In this document: piece after piece, positions 1-10,465 of the stretch | How positions within the stretch are numbered: the stretch's first letter is position 1 | How the letters are laid out: the number at the start of each line of letters is the position of its first letter | Source of the DNA: Streptomyces sp. Ru62 | GTDB taxonomy: Bacteria > Actinomycetota > Actinomycetes > Streptomycetales > Streptomycetaceae | DNA: 64,000 nt | Assembly (NCBI RefSeq): GCF_002920615.1 | Contig: NZ_PQSU01000007.1 | Location: 216,549 to 280,548, forward strand | Reading direction: 5' to 3' | Notes under the pieces: model-generated | The model's database searches: none | Told to the model about the DNA's origin: nothing | Seen by the model: only the letters and a program-made list of their open reading frames with translations | Translations under genes and position numbers: made by a program

Positions 1-1252
1 TCCAGACGGCGACCCGCCAGCGCGACAGCCAGCCCCACAGCAGACCGGCGAGGAAGCCGATCAGCACCAGCGTGCCGAGCAGCCACCAGCCACGGCCGAG
101 ACCGAACGCGGCCACGTCGTGGTGACCGGACGGCCCGTCCACGACGTCGACGGTCAGCTCCAGCGGCAGACCGGGGGTCGTCTTCACGCCGGACGCGGCC
201 GAGAAGGAGCTGGTGACCTGGAGGCACACCGTCTCCGTGGGCGCCGCGTCGTCGTCGCTGTCCGGCCTGGGGTAGCGCAGACCGGTGGAGACGACGTCCG
301 TACGGCCGGTGCCGGCGGCCTCGCCGCGGACGATCTCCCGGCCGTGCACGGTCACCGCCCGCAGCAGCACACCGTGGTTCGGCTGGACGGCCCGGTCGTC
401 CGCCACGCTCACCGAGGCGCGCAGCTCCTGACCGGGATCGACGTCCACCTTGTACCAGCGCTGCTGCCCGAACTCCACGCGGTCGGTGTACAGGCCGGAC
501 TTGAGCGCCGGTGCCTTCTCGCACCGGTCCGCGCCCTCGGTGGCCACCGGCGTGACCACCGGGTCCGCCGCCCGGTCCACCAACTCGCCGACGCGGTCGC
601 TCAGTTCCTCCTTGTGCCGCACGTCGGTGTAGGTGCCGCCGGTGGCGTCGGCGATGCAGCTGAGCTGGTCGCGGGTCTTGGCGTCCGGCACCAGGCCGAG
701 GGTGTCGATGGTCAGCCCGATGCCCTTGGCGGCTATCTCCCGCGCCACCTCGCACGGGTCGAGCGGCTGGCAGGTGTCCTCGCCGTCGCTGATCAGGACG
801 ATACGGCGGGTGCCGTCACCGCCGTTCAGGTCGTCCGCCGCCTTCAGCAGCGCGGGCCCGATCGGCGTCCAGCCGGTCGGCGCCAGCGTGGCCACGGCCG
901 TCTTCGCGTCGGTCCGGTTCAGCGGGCCGACCGGGTAGAGCTGCTCGGTGTCCTTGCAGCCCTCCTTGCGGTCGTCGCCGCGGTAGTTGGCGCCGAGCGT
1001 ACGGATGCCGAGCCGGACCTCCTCGGGGGTCGCGTCCAGCACCTCGTTGAACGCCTGCTTCGCCGCGGCCATCCGGGTGCCGCCGTCGATGTCACGGGTG
1101 CGCATGGAACCGCTGACGTCCAGCACCAGTTCGACCTTCGGAGCGGTCTGGTCCGTCTCGTCGGCGACCGCGCCGGCGGGAAACGCGATCCCGGCCGTCA
1201 GGGCGGCGAGCAGAGCACAGACGCCCGCCGCCAGCCGTTGTCTTCTGATCAT
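1..1252 (-). CDS. von Willebrand factor A domain protein, secreted/membrane anchored (3' end off window)
   Basis: Reads leftward off the window edge, so its C-terminus is missing. The ATG at 1252 opens a signal peptide (basic MIRRQR, then a hydrophobic Ala/Leu stretch to about residue 27). The vWA domain follows at once, with the MIDAS motif DVSGS at residues 45-49. A later stretch resembles the vWA serine/aspartate region (SDGEDTCQ). A beta-rich domain of about 150 residues follows, and close to the window edge there is a hydrophobic segment (WWLLGTLVLIGFLAGLLWGW) followed by Arg, which fits a C-terminal membrane anchor with the vWA domain outside the cell. vWA domains bind metal and protein partners; no partner can be named here. 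An AT-richer gap separates it from the Nudix gene. Confidence 0.88.
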   Translation of the reverse strand, partial: MIRRQRLAAGVCALLAALTAGIAFPAGAVADETDQTAPKVELVLDVSGSMRTRDIDGGTRMAAAKQAFNEVLDATPEEVRLGIRTLGANYRGDDRKEGCKDTEQLYPVGPLNRTDAKTAVATLAPTGWTPIGPALLKAADDLNGGDGTRRIVLISDGEDTCQPLDPCEVAREIAAKGIGLTIDTLGLVPDAKTRDQLSCIADATGGTYTDVRHKEELSDRVGELVDRAADPVVTPVATEGADRCEKAPALKSGLYTDRVEFGQQRWYKVDVDPGQELRASVSVADDRAVQPNHGVLLRAVTVHGREIVRGEAAGTGRTDVVSTGLRYPRPDSDDDAAPTETVCLQVTSSFSAASGVKTTPGLPLELTVDVVDGPSGHHDVAAFGLGRGWWLLGTLVLIGFLAGLLWGWLSRWRVAVW

Positions 1253-1320
1253 CGCCGGATCTTATTGATCAGACAGGCCGTCCTCCAAAACGACCGCCGC
1301 CCGCCTGCCCCGGGGGTGCC

Positions 1321-2064
1321 TCAGACACCGTCGTCCGGCGCCGCAGTCCCGAACAACCCTGCCAGGCGGGCCCGGTAGAGCGCGGCGACGGTGAAGCCGT
1401 CGGTGATCCGCCCGTCGGTCACCATCTCCTCCGCCTCGGCCGGCGTCACCGTGATCGCCCGGTGGATCGCCTCACCCCGCTCGACCGGGCCGATGCCGTC
1501 CACGTGTGCCGCGTACAGGGCGACCTTGTGGCCGAGCAGCCCGGTGTCGGGGTGCAGTTCCCCCAGCGGGATCACCTCTGTCGGCGTGGCCGCGATCTCC
1601 TCCCGCAGCTCCCGGGTGACGTTCTCGGTGGGCGTCGCGCCGGGGGCCCCGAAGCCGCGTACCACCTCCCAGTGCCGGCTCCGGGTGGCGTGCCGGTGGT
1701 GCTCGATCAGAACGACCTCCTTCTCGGGACCGAGCAGCGGCAGGACCACCACGCCGGGAGAGGAGGCCGGGGGCGGCAGGATGCGGTCGTACAGGCCGAG
1801 GCGGCCGTCGGGGAAGCGCACCGGGTCGCGCAGGTACCACAGGTAGCGGTCGGCCGACAGCACACCCGCCGGGACCGGTCGCAGTACGGCCCGCAGCCGC
1901 GCCCACAGGGCCCCGAACGGGCCGCCGCGACCGCTCTGTCCGGCGGTGGTCACCTGGCGGCGGGCCTCGCGGATCAGCGCCGGGTCCGTGAGGATCCGGA
2001 CCCCTTCGGGATCGTCGCGGAACCACTCCGGGACGTTCCGGCGCAGTGCCTCGTAACGGTTCAT
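1321..2064 (-). CDS. Nudix hydrolase family protein
   Basis: A 247-aa protein. The Nudix fold is indicated by a beta strand with VVVLPLLG and by a Nudix-box-like helix around residues 145-165 that keeps the metal-binding REXXEE core (RELREE). The upstream Gly and Glu of the classical GX5EX7REUXEE box are not at canonical spacing, and the terminal Gly is Ala, so the box is divergent. The family cleaves nucleoside diphosphates linked to another moiety; the substrate here is unknown. The first 90 residues are an extra N-terminal region not needed for the fold. It starts 48 bp after the stop of the 513-aa protein on the same strand, so the two are probably co-transcribed. Confidence 0.8.
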   Translation of the reverse strand: MNRYEALRRNVPEWFRDDPEGVRILTDPALIREARRQVTTAGQSGRGGPFGALWARLRAVLRPVPAGVLSADRYLWYLRDPVRFPDGRLGLYDRILPPPASSPGVVVLPLLGPEKEVVLIEHHRHATRSRHWEVVRGFGAPGATPTENVTRELREEIAATPTEVIPLGELHPDTGLLGHKVALYAAHVDGIGPVERGEAIHRAITVTPAEAEEMVTDGRITDGFTVAALYRARLAGLFGTAAPDDGV

Positions 2065-2112
2065 CGGGGCCTCGGCAGGCTGGGCACAGGAGTACTCCCG
2101 CTCATCGGTCCG

Positions 2113-3654
2113 TCAGTAGTCGGGCAGGTCTTCGTTGTCCTGGGTGGTCGTCGAGGCCGTGCCCGTGGGTACCGGGCCCGCCGTGTCCCGGTAGCCGGGC
2201 AGGCGCCGCACCAGTTCGTGGAACTGCGCCCATTCTCGTTCACTCGCCAGGCGTACGGAGGCGATCTCGCGGGCGAACCTCTGTTCCTGCCGTCCGGCGA
2301 TGTGGTTGCGCAGCACCAGTTGCACCGAGCCGGTCAGCGAGCCGCTCACCGTCAGTGGCAGGACCGTACCGGCGACCTCCCAGATGTCGTTGCCGCTGAC
2401 GGCGGTGAACACGGCCGCGCCCACCGTGACGACGACCTCGACCACCGGGCGCCAGGGGGCCGGCCGGGCCTGCCGGCGCTCCCGCGCGAGCCGGACGATC
2501 TCCGCGTTGAGCCGGACGTAGGAGTCGAAGACCTGCCCGACGCCGTCGTGGAAGGTCTCCGGCGCGGCGGTCAGCGCGCCGAACGCCTTGATGTAGGAGT
2601 TCCAGGCGGGGGTCTGCCGCAGCCGCCAGATGTCGTGCAGGGTCAGGTCGTTCACCGCCTGGGGCGTCAGGTGGTCCTGTACGACGGCGAAGGTCTGCTG
2701 GCGCAGGAACGTCAGCAGGCGCTCCGGGTCCTGGACGACACCGACGGTCGAGGACGTGGCCTCGCGGGCCTCCTGGAGCACCACGCGCCGCAGGCTGCCG
2801 ACCGGTGTGAGGGGGTAACGCCCCAGGGCGTCGGCCAGGTTCACGTTGTAGATGAGGTCCAGGAGCTGCTTTATCTCCGCCGCGAAGGGCTTGGCGCGGT
2901 CGTACCTGCCCTCCGCCACGTTCGTGCCCGGGACGGTCACGAACTCCTCGTACAGGGTGTTGCGCACCACCGGTTGCCGGCGCACGCTCAGGCCGTTGCT
3001 GAACGCGACCACCTCGCCGAGCCGTTCGCCGAACCGGTCCGTGTCCTCGCGGGCCACGCCGACCTGCGCGGCGAGGATGTCGATGTCCTTCGCCGTGAGT
3101 CCCTGGACCTTCTCGGTGAACGGCTGGTAGAGCCGTATCCGGGTGCGGTTCAGGTTCTCCTGGTCGCCGGCGGAGTCGTCCCAGGACATGCGCACACAGC
3201 GCACCCGGTCGCCCGCGGGCATGCCCGCCAGCGTCTCCTGCCAGGCGGTGAACCCCCCGCGCCGCAGGTGGAGGTGGGCCGGCGGGTCCTCGGCCGGATG
3301 GCGTTCCCGCAGCAGGAACGGGACGATCGCGCCCGAGGCGAGCAGCTTGCGGTGCGCCGCGCGGGCCTCCCCCTCCTCGGCGAGGTCCTGGCTGATCGCG
3401 TCGTTGTTGTAGAAGTAGGCGCGGTTGATCACGACCTGGCTGGCGTTGATGAGGCTGCGGAAGTACTCGGCCCGCACCTCCCGCACGCGTCGGCGGTCGA
3501 CCTGGTCCAGGGACTCACCCCGCTCGATCATCTCCCGGGTGAGCTGCGCGGGGACCCACTGGTTGTCGAGCGACTGGGCGATCACGGCCCCCGGGTCCAG
3601 CTGCTCGGGCTGGATCGGCGACATCAGGCTGTCACTGCGGTCGTCGTCAGTCAT
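2113..3654 (-). CDS. hypothetical protein, 513 aa, one possible membrane hairpin
   Basis: I do not recognise this protein. It is largely charged and helical (many Arg/Glu heptad-like stretches), with a mildly hydrophobic segment at about residues 400-445 (VVEVVVTVGAAVFTAV, then VAGTVLPLTVSGSLTG) that could form a hairpin or a buried core. There is no signal peptide and no obvious catalytic motif. A Tyr/Asn-rich patch (INRAYFYNNDAIS) lies near residue 77. It has its own upstream region of about 100 bp that is clearly AT-richer than the surroundings (3660-3760). The Nudix gene follows in the same direction. The pairing suggests a common function, but nothing in the sequence says which. Confidence 0.72.
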   Translation of the reverse strand: MTDDDRSDSLMSPIQPEQLDPGAVIAQSLDNQWVPAQLTREMIERGESLDQVDRRRVREVRAEYFRSLINASQVVINRAYFYNNDAISQDLAEEGEARAAHRKLLASGAIVPFLLRERHPAEDPPAHLHLRRGGFTAWQETLAGMPAGDRVRCVRMSWDDSAGDQENLNRTRIRLYQPFTEKVQGLTAKDIDILAAQVGVAREDTDRFGERLGEVVAFSNGLSVRRQPVVRNTLYEEFVTVPGTNVAEGRYDRAKPFAAEIKQLLDLIYNVNLADALGRYPLTPVGSLRRVVLQEAREATSSTVGVVQDPERLLTFLRQQTFAVVQDHLTPQAVNDLTLHDIWRLRQTPAWNSYIKAFGALTAAPETFHDGVGQVFDSYVRLNAEIVRLARERRQARPAPWRPVVEVVVTVGAAVFTAVSGNDIWEVAGTVLPLTVSGSLTGSVQLVLRNHIAGRQEQRFAREIASVRLASEREWAQFHELVRRLPGYRDTAGPVPTGTASTTTQDNEDLPDY

Positions 3655-3760
3655 CTCCTGCTCTCGAAGCTCTCGTGTCCTGGCCGGCTCATCAGGGGTA
3701 CACCGCCGGACCGCGCATCGTAGAACAAACGCCTTTTCCGTCAGGGAACATGACGCGAAA

Positions 3761-5338
3761 TCAGCCCTGGGCCGGGAACGGCACCGCGCAGGGATGAGGC
3801 AGGGTCGTCCAGATGTCCCCCGCCTGGTCGGGTGACAGACGCATCAGCGTCAACGCCTTCGCCGGAAGCGGGTCCTCGCGCAGGGGCGCCAGGTCCGGGC
3901 CGGGCGGCAGATCGGGCAGGGCGGCCCGCAGCGCGGCGCCCAGCGCGGGGGCCGAGCCGGCCGTGCCCGCCAGTGCCCCCGCCACCAGCGAGCCGAACAG
4001 TTTGCGGCGCAGGGTGGTGTCCTCGTCGGTGATCAGGCGGCCCGTGAGCGGGGGCGGGGTGATGCCGTGACGGGTCAGACGGGCCGGGCTGATCCGGATG
4101 TCGGCCAGGTCGCGGTAGACCAGGCGCAGCGGGGTGCCGTCGGCCGACAGCACGACCAGCAGGTTCTGGCCGTGCGCCTCCAGGGCCACGCCGAGCTCCA
4201 GCAGCCGCAGGCCCACCGTGAGCGCCAGCCGGGTGAACGCGGCCAGCCAGGCGGGGGAGCCCGGCAGGGACGTGGTGGCGAGCGCGGCCACCGGCAGGAC
4301 GCGTTCACCCGGGCCGGCGTACACCTCCGGCGACTCCCGCAGCAGCGCGGCCAAGTCGGGGGAGTGGGCCGTGACCGCCCCCAGCGTGCGGGTGATGTGC
4401 AGCAGGCCGTCCGTGCGCGCCGCCAGGTCCTCGGCGAACGCCGACAGCGGCGCCGCGGCCCGCACCGAGTACACCGAGATGTCCCGCACCGACGACGTCA
4501 GCCGGGCGCTCAGCGCGGTCTTCACGTGCGGGCCGCCGGGCACCGCCAGCGTGCGCAGGGACATCAGCGGGCGGGCGGGGCGCCAGGCGTCGTACGGCCG
4601 CCGCAGCACGTGCGCCGCCTGCCAGGGGTGGACCGGCACCAGGATCCGGTCGCCGTCGCGGAGCTCGGCCGGCCAGTCGCCGGACACCAGGCACCCGTCG
4701 GCCGGCACCGGCACCGTCCCCAGCTCCACCACCGGCCCGTGCTCGGGGGCGTACGCCAGCTGGTCCGCCACCGAGAAGCCCGGCCGGGAACGGCAGTTGG
4801 GGTGGTACGGGTGCCCGTCGACCACCCGCTGCTCCCACTCCCAGTCCTTCCCGCCGCCGTCCACCGGCCACTCCTCCGGGTGACCGGCGCCGGCCCGGGA
4901 CAGCGCCAGCGAGGCCACGCTGTGCGCCAGCTCCGCGGCGAACGCGGACGCGTGCGGCACCCCGAGCGCGGTCATCAGCCGCGCCGGATCGTCGTACCGC
5001 TCCCGGTCCAGGCGTACGGCGGTGACGTACGCGCTCGTGGCGTACGGATCGGCGTGCGGCCCGTGCAGGGTCCGCCCGTCGGCCAGGCGCAGGGCGAGAC
5101 CGTCCGCCCCGGGCACCCGGCCGGACCGCCACGGCAGCGGCTCATGGGCCAGCGCCCGCCACAACCGGGTCAGCACGGCCGCGCGGGCACCGGGCAGCTC
5201 CGCCCGGTACCGGGGCAGCAGTGCGGGCCGGACGGCGGCCAGCTCCTCGGCGATCTCGGTCTCGGCGGTCGGAGGACGGTGCACGATCGGCTCCTCGGGT
5301 ACACGGGGCACGGCACGATTGTCCGGGACGGCAGCCAT
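3761..5338 (-). CDS. IucA/IucC-type NIS siderophore synthetase
   Basis: NRPS-independent siderophore synthetase: ATP-dependent condensation of a carboxylic acid (typically citrate or a derivative) with an amine or alcohol. Family marks seen: HPYHPNCRSRPGF, the VHPWQ motif, KTALSARLTSSVRDISVYSV-like active-site strand, and EAHGQN near the C-terminus. At about 525 aa it is somewhat shorter than the 580-600 aa usual for IucA/IucC. ATG 5338 was chosen; an in-frame GTG at 5362 is possible, and neither has a good Shine-Dalgarno. It is divergent from a second NIS synthetase that starts at 5416. Two different NIS synthetases side by side usually build one mixed siderophore, but no amine-forming decarboxylase, hydroxylase or siderophore exporter lies nearby. 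The pathway is therefore incomplete in this window. Confidence 0.88.
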   Translation of the reverse strand: MAAVPDNRAVPRVPEEPIVHRPPTAETEIAEELAAVRPALLPRYRAELPGARAAVLTRLWRALAHEPLPWRSGRVPGADGLALRLADGRTLHGPHADPYATSAYVTAVRLDRERYDDPARLMTALGVPHASAFAAELAHSVASLALSRAGAGHPEEWPVDGGGKDWEWEQRVVDGHPYHPNCRSRPGFSVADQLAYAPEHGPVVELGTVPVPADGCLVSGDWPAELRDGDRILVPVHPWQAAHVLRRPYDAWRPARPLMSLRTLAVPGGPHVKTALSARLTSSVRDISVYSVRAAAPLSAFAEDLAARTDGLLHITRTLGAVTAHSPDLAALLRESPEVYAGPGERVLPVAALATTSLPGSPAWLAAFTRLALTVGLRLLELGVALEAHGQNLLVVLSADGTPLRLVYRDLADIRISPARLTRHGITPPPLTGRLITDEDTTLRRKLFGSLVAGALAGTAGSAPALGAALRAALPDLPPGPDLAPLREDPLPAKALTLMRLSPDQAGDIWTTLPHPCAVPFPAQG

Positions 5339-5415
5339 ACTGATCGTCACCGGCTCCCGCACGGCGCACCCGGCGCGCCCCGGGGAAGACCGCGGGCCCC
5401 CTGGACGAAGAACGA

Positions 5416-6915
5416 ATGGATCGCGTGGACCTCACACCCCCCGACGGCGCCGTCGGCCGCCGCGCCGACGCGTACGCGACCGCGCCCCTGCTCAACTGCC
5501 TGCTGCGGGAGGTCGCCGAACCCCTGCCGGACGCCGGGGACCGCAGCGTCCACCGGCTGCCGGACGGCCGGCTGCTACGGGTGCGCCCCGGGCGGCGCCC
5601 CGCCGACCCCGAGCTGTACACGGCCGGGACCTGGCACCGCGTCGGCCACTCGGAGCTGGTCAAACTGGTCGCCGAGGAGCTGCGCCGGCACACCGGGCTG
5701 CCCGGCGGCGACCTGCCCGCCGAGATGATCGACAGCCGGGACGCGATCGCCGCCCTGCTCACCGCCCGCGCCCGGGCCACGGCGCCCGAGGACCCGTACC
5801 TGCGCTCCGAGCAGTCCCTGCTCACCGGCCACCCCCACCACCCGGCCCCCAAGGCGCGCGGCGGCGGCCCGGTCGCGTCCTGGCTGCCGTACGCCCCCGA
5901 GGCGCACGCCCGGTTCCCGCTGACGCTGCTCGGCGTCCGCGAGGACCAGGTGGCCGAGGAGGGCGACACCCGGGCCCTGGACGCCCTCGGCACCGCCCCG
6001 CCCGGCTACCGGCTGCTGCCCGCCCATCCCTGGCAGCTCGACCTCGTCGCCCGCGATCTCGCGCCCGCCTTCGCCGACGGCCGGCTGCTGCGGCTGGGCA
6101 CGACCCCGTTCGACACCTGGCCCACGGCCGCCGTCCGCACGGTGTACGAGCCGCGCCGCGACCTGTTCCTGAAGTTCAGCCTGGACGTCCGCATCACCAA
6201 CGACATCCGCCGGCTGTGGCGCCACGACCTGCGCAAGCTGCGCCGCACCGACACCGCCGCCCGGCACGCCTTCGCGGCGATGGGCCCGCCCGCGGCCTGG
6301 CTCAGCGACCGCGGCTACCGCACCGCCGCGTTCGCCTTCGAGGAGCTGGCCGTCCTGGTCCGCGACGGGCTGCGCGGGCACCTGCTGCCGGGCGCCACCC
6401 CGCTGCTAGCGGCGGGCCTCGCCGAGGGCTTCGACGGCAGCCCGCTCGCCGCCGCCACCGACCCGGCCGCCTGGTGGGAGGCGTACCTGCGGCAGGTCGT
6501 GCCGCCCGCCCTGACCGCGTTCGACGACCACGGGGTGGTCCTGGAGGCCCACCTGCAGAACACGCTCGTCGCCGTGGACGCGGCCGGCACGCCCGTGCAG
6601 GCCCTGTTCCGGGACGCGGAGGGCGCCAAGCTGCTGCCGGACGTCACCCGGGCCGCCGGCTGGGAGCGACTGGTGTACTGCCTGGTCGTCAACCACCTCA
6701 CCGAGATCGCCGGCGCCCTCACCGACCACCACCCCGGCCTCGACCCCTGGCCCGCCGCCCGCCGGGAACTCGCCCGCCACGACCTCCCCGAGATCCCCGC
6801 GCTGCTCACCGCCCCCACCCTGCCGGGCAAGACCAACCTGCTCCTGCGCTGGACGGCCGCGGACGGCGCGGACGCCCGCTATCTGCCGCTGCCGAACCCG
6901 CTGGCCGGTGCCTGA
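5416..6915 (+). CDS. IucA/IucC-type NIS siderophore synthetase (second)
   Basis: A 499-aa NIS synthetase with the family signatures HPHHPAPKARGG (ATP-binding region), AHPWQLDL, KFSLDVRITNDIRR and EAHLQN. It is a paralogue, not a copy, of the divergent neighbour: only the motif blocks match. The start ATG 5416 is preceded by GACGAAGAACG, a weak ribosome site. The intergenic region shared with the divergent synthetase is short (about 77 bp) and GC-rich, and I see no AT-rich 19-bp iron box (DmdR/IdeR type) in it. The reading frame is intact and the Cys-poor, Arg/Ala-rich composition is normal for Streptomyces. It lies 20 bp before the HipA-like gene. Confidence 0.88.
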   Translation: MDRVDLTPPDGAVGRRADAYATAPLLNCLLREVAEPLPDAGDRSVHRLPDGRLLRVRPGRRPADPELYTAGTWHRVGHSELVKLVAEELRRHTGLPGGDLPAEMIDSRDAIAALLTARARATAPEDPYLRSEQSLLTGHPHHPAPKARGGGPVASWLPYAPEAHARFPLTLLGVREDQVAEEGDTRALDALGTAPPGYRLLPAHPWQLDLVARDLAPAFADGRLLRLGTTPFDTWPTAAVRTVYEPRRDLFLKFSLDVRITNDIRRLWRHDLRKLRRTDTAARHAFAAMGPPAAWLSDRGYRTAAFAFEELAVLVRDGLRGHLLPGATPLLAAGLAEGFDGSPLAAATDPAAWWEAYLRQVVPPALTAFDDHGVVLEAHLQNTLVAVDAAGTPVQALFRDAEGAKLLPDVTRAAGWERLVYCLVVNHLTEIAGALTDHHPGLDPWPAARRELARHDLPEIPALLTAPTLPGKTNLLLRWTAADGADARYLPLPNPLAGA

Positions 6916-6935
6916 CCTGCCGTAGTCTGGCCGGT

Positions 6936-7850
6936 GTGCTGCGCGACGTGACTGCTGTTCGATACGTGACCCCGCTCCACTCCGGCGGCTCCGTGCCCGG
7001 AGTCGTGGAGGCCGACGACGACGGCACCTACGTCGTGAAGTTCACCGGTTCCGCGCAGGGGCACAAGGCGCTGGTCGCCGAGATCATCGTCGGTGAACTC
7101 GCCCGCGCGCTCGGCCTGCGCTTCCCCGAGCTGGTCCTCGTGCACTTCGACCCGGCCATCGCCGCCGGGGAGGAACACCAGGAGGTGCGCGAGCTGCACA
7201 GCGCCAGCGCGGGCGTCAACCTCGGCATGGACTATCTGCCGGGCGCCCGGGACTTCACCCCGGAGATCGCCCGGACGTTCCCGGTGGACCCGCAGGAGGC
7301 CGGCCGGATCGTCTGGCTGGACGCGCTGACCGTGAACGTCGACCGTACGGTCCACAGCTCCAACCTGATGGTCTGGCCCACGCTCGGGACCGCGCCCGCT
7401 CGCCTGTGGCTCATCGACCACGGCGCCGCCCTCGTCTTCCACCACCGCTGGGACACCACGGCCCCGGGCCGGCGGTACGACTTCCGGCACCACGCCCTCG
7501 GCCACTACGGCCCCGACGTGCGCGCCGCCGACGCCGAACTGGCGCCCCGGGTGACCGAGGAGCTGCTGCGCGCGATCGTCGCCGAGGTGCCGGACGCCTG
7601 GCTCGCCGAGGACGCCGGGTTCGCCACGCCCGACGACGTCCGGGACGCCTACGTCGGCTACCTCCTGGACCGGGTGCGGCTCTCCCCGGAGTGGCTGCCC
7701 ACCGACTTCCCGAGCCGCGAGGAGCTGGCCGCCGAGGAGGCCGCCCGCGCGCGGAAGACACAGGCGGGCCGGCCGGACTGGCTGAAGCGGGTGCCCGACC
7801 TGCACGGCAAGCCGGCGGCGGAACAGGACTGGTCGGTGCACCTCGGATGA
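6936..7850 (+). CDS. HipA-like kinase domain protein
   Basis: 304 aa from GTG 6936, 20 bp after the siderophore synthetase; a second GTG at 6948 is an alternative start. The protein looks like a stand-alone HipA-type kinase fold: a nucleotide-binding strand with YVVKF, then helix AEIIVGELARALGL, a catalytic-loop-like NVDRTVHSSNLM and a DxG-like LIDHGAAL. HipA proteins of toxin-antitoxin systems phosphorylate tRNA synthetases and pair with HipB. Here no HipB-like HTH gene is present, and the N-terminal HipA subdomain is absent, so a TA role is not supported. The substrate is unknown. A strong hairpin follows the stop. Confidence 0.75.
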   Translation: MLRDVTAVRYVTPLHSGGSVPGVVEADDDGTYVVKFTGSAQGHKALVAEIIVGELARALGLRFPELVLVHFDPAIAAGEEHQEVRELHSASAGVNLGMDYLPGARDFTPEIARTFPVDPQEAGRIVWLDALTVNVDRTVHSSNLMVWPTLGTAPARLWLIDHGAALVFHHRWDTTAPGRRYDFRHHALGHYGPDVRAADAELAPRVTEELLRAIVAEVPDAWLAEDAGFATPDDVRDAYVGYLLDRVRLSPEWLPTDFPSREELAAEEAARARKTQAGRPDWLKRVPDLHGKPAAEQDWSVHLG

Positions 7851-7854
7851 CCCG

Positions 7855-7890
7855 CCGAGTGGCCCCGGGACGTCCCCCGGGGTCACTCGG
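7855..7890. terminator. bidirectional hairpin terminator between convergent genes
   Basis: A 15-bp stem with one mismatch (CCGAGTGGCCCCGGG against its mirror arm) closes on a 4-nt loop. It lies exactly between the stop of the HipA-like gene and the stop of malate synthase. There is no T-run, as is common in Streptomyces. Confidence 0.7.
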
Positions 7891-7902
7891 ACGGGGCTGG
7901 CC

Positions 7903-9528
<1,626 letters not shown>

Positions 9529-9631
9529 GAGCTGTCACTTCCTTCAGCGGTGGCACCTCGTGCCAAGGGGCACGAACAGGACGGTGAGCGCCGACTGTGC
9601 GGACAGGCGCTTCTGATCAGTGGATAGTAGT

Positions 9632-9646
9632 TTCCTCATCGTGGAA
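9632..9646. promoter_or_regulatory. putative AllR-type operator upstream of malate synthase
   Basis: TTCCTCATCGTGGAA, a TTCC-N7-GGAA inverted repeat, matches 12 of 15 positions of TTCCGCTTTGTGGAA at 12601-12615 in front of allantoinase. It lies about 100 bp upstream of the malate synthase start, in a region much richer in A/T than its surroundings (9610-9665). Confidence 0.6.
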
Positions 9647-9712
9647 GTTCAATGGTTTGTTGATGTCGAGATTCTCCGGGTCGAGGCATGGTGGCGCCCC
9701 GTGCCACCCCGG

Positions 9713-10321
9713 TCACCGCAGGCGGCTCAGGTCGGCCTCCGTGTCGATGTCGTACGGCTCGGCGACGTCCGCGCACTCCACGAGCCGGATCTCCCCCTCG
9801 TGCGCCTTCAGATAGGCCCGCGCCCCGCGGTCCCCGGTGGCCGTCCCGGCGATGCCCGCCCAGTGCGCCGCACCGAACAGCACCGGATGCCCGCGTACCC
9901 CCGCGTAGGCGGCCGAGGCCAGGGACGTCTCGTCCTCGCAGGCGCCGAGCACCCGGGCCGTCGCGGCCGGCCCGATGCCGGGCTGGTCGACCAGGCTCAC
10001 CAGGGCCGCGCGGACGCCCGTACCGGCGAGGGAGGCCAGCCCCGCGCGCAGCGAGGAGCCCATGCCCGCCGCCCAGTCCGGGTTGTCCACCAGCACACAG
10101 CCGTCGAGCCGGGCGCGCTGCCGGACCTCGTCCGCGGCGGCGCCCAGCACCACGTGGATCCGCTCGCACCCGGCCGCGCGCAACACCCCGACCGCGTGCT
10201 CGACCAGGGGCCGGCCCCGGTGCGGAAGCAGTGCCTTGGGGCGCCCGCCGAGCCGTCTGCCGCCGCCGGCGGCGAGCAGCAGCCCCGCGACACCCCCCTG
10301 GAGATCCTGGTTGTCCGTCAT
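9713..10321 (-). CDS. MobA-like NTP transferase (molybdenum cofactor cytidylyl/guanylyltransferase type)
   Basis: A 202-aa single-domain nucleotidyltransferase. The N-terminal P-loop-like signature LLLAAGGGRRLGGRPKALL is typical of the MobA/MocA/IspD-like fold, followed by VLGAAADEV and the metal-binding LVDQPGI segment. Enzymes of this type attach CMP or GMP to molybdopterin, and in xanthine dehydrogenase systems they supply MCD cofactor. Purine degradation to allantoin needs xanthine dehydrogenase, so a place between malate synthase and the allantoin genes makes sense; that link is inference. ATG 10321 was preferred over upstream in-frame codons because homology begins only after it. Confidence 0.8.
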   Translation of the reverse strand: MTDNQDLQGGVAGLLLAAGGGRRLGGRPKALLPHRGRPLVEHAVGVLRAAGCERIHVVLGAAADEVRQRARLDGCVLVDNPDWAAGMGSSLRAGLASLAGTGVRAALVSLVDQPGIGPAATARVLGACEDETSLASAAYAGVRGHPVLFGAAHWAGIAGTATGDRGARAYLKAHEGEIRLVECADVAEPYDIDTEADLSRLR

Positions 10322-10465
10322 GGGTCCTGCATACCCGACGGCCGTGGATTCGGCCGGTTTTCCGGCGCCGCTTCCGTTGGGCTGAAATTCGGTCCGCGCT
10401 GTGGCGCTCCCGCACGGGGTGGCGTTTACTGGCCCGCGCACGACGGCGTGTCAGGGGGGAGGGCT

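Noticed and set aside
1462..3723. 753-aa open frame on the plus strand
   Set aside because: Shadow of the Nudix and 513-aa genes; Val/Arg/His/Gly-rich without motifs.
6936..7850. HipBA toxin-antitoxin module
   Set aside because: No HipB-like DNA-binding gene nearby and the N-terminal HipA subdomain is missing.
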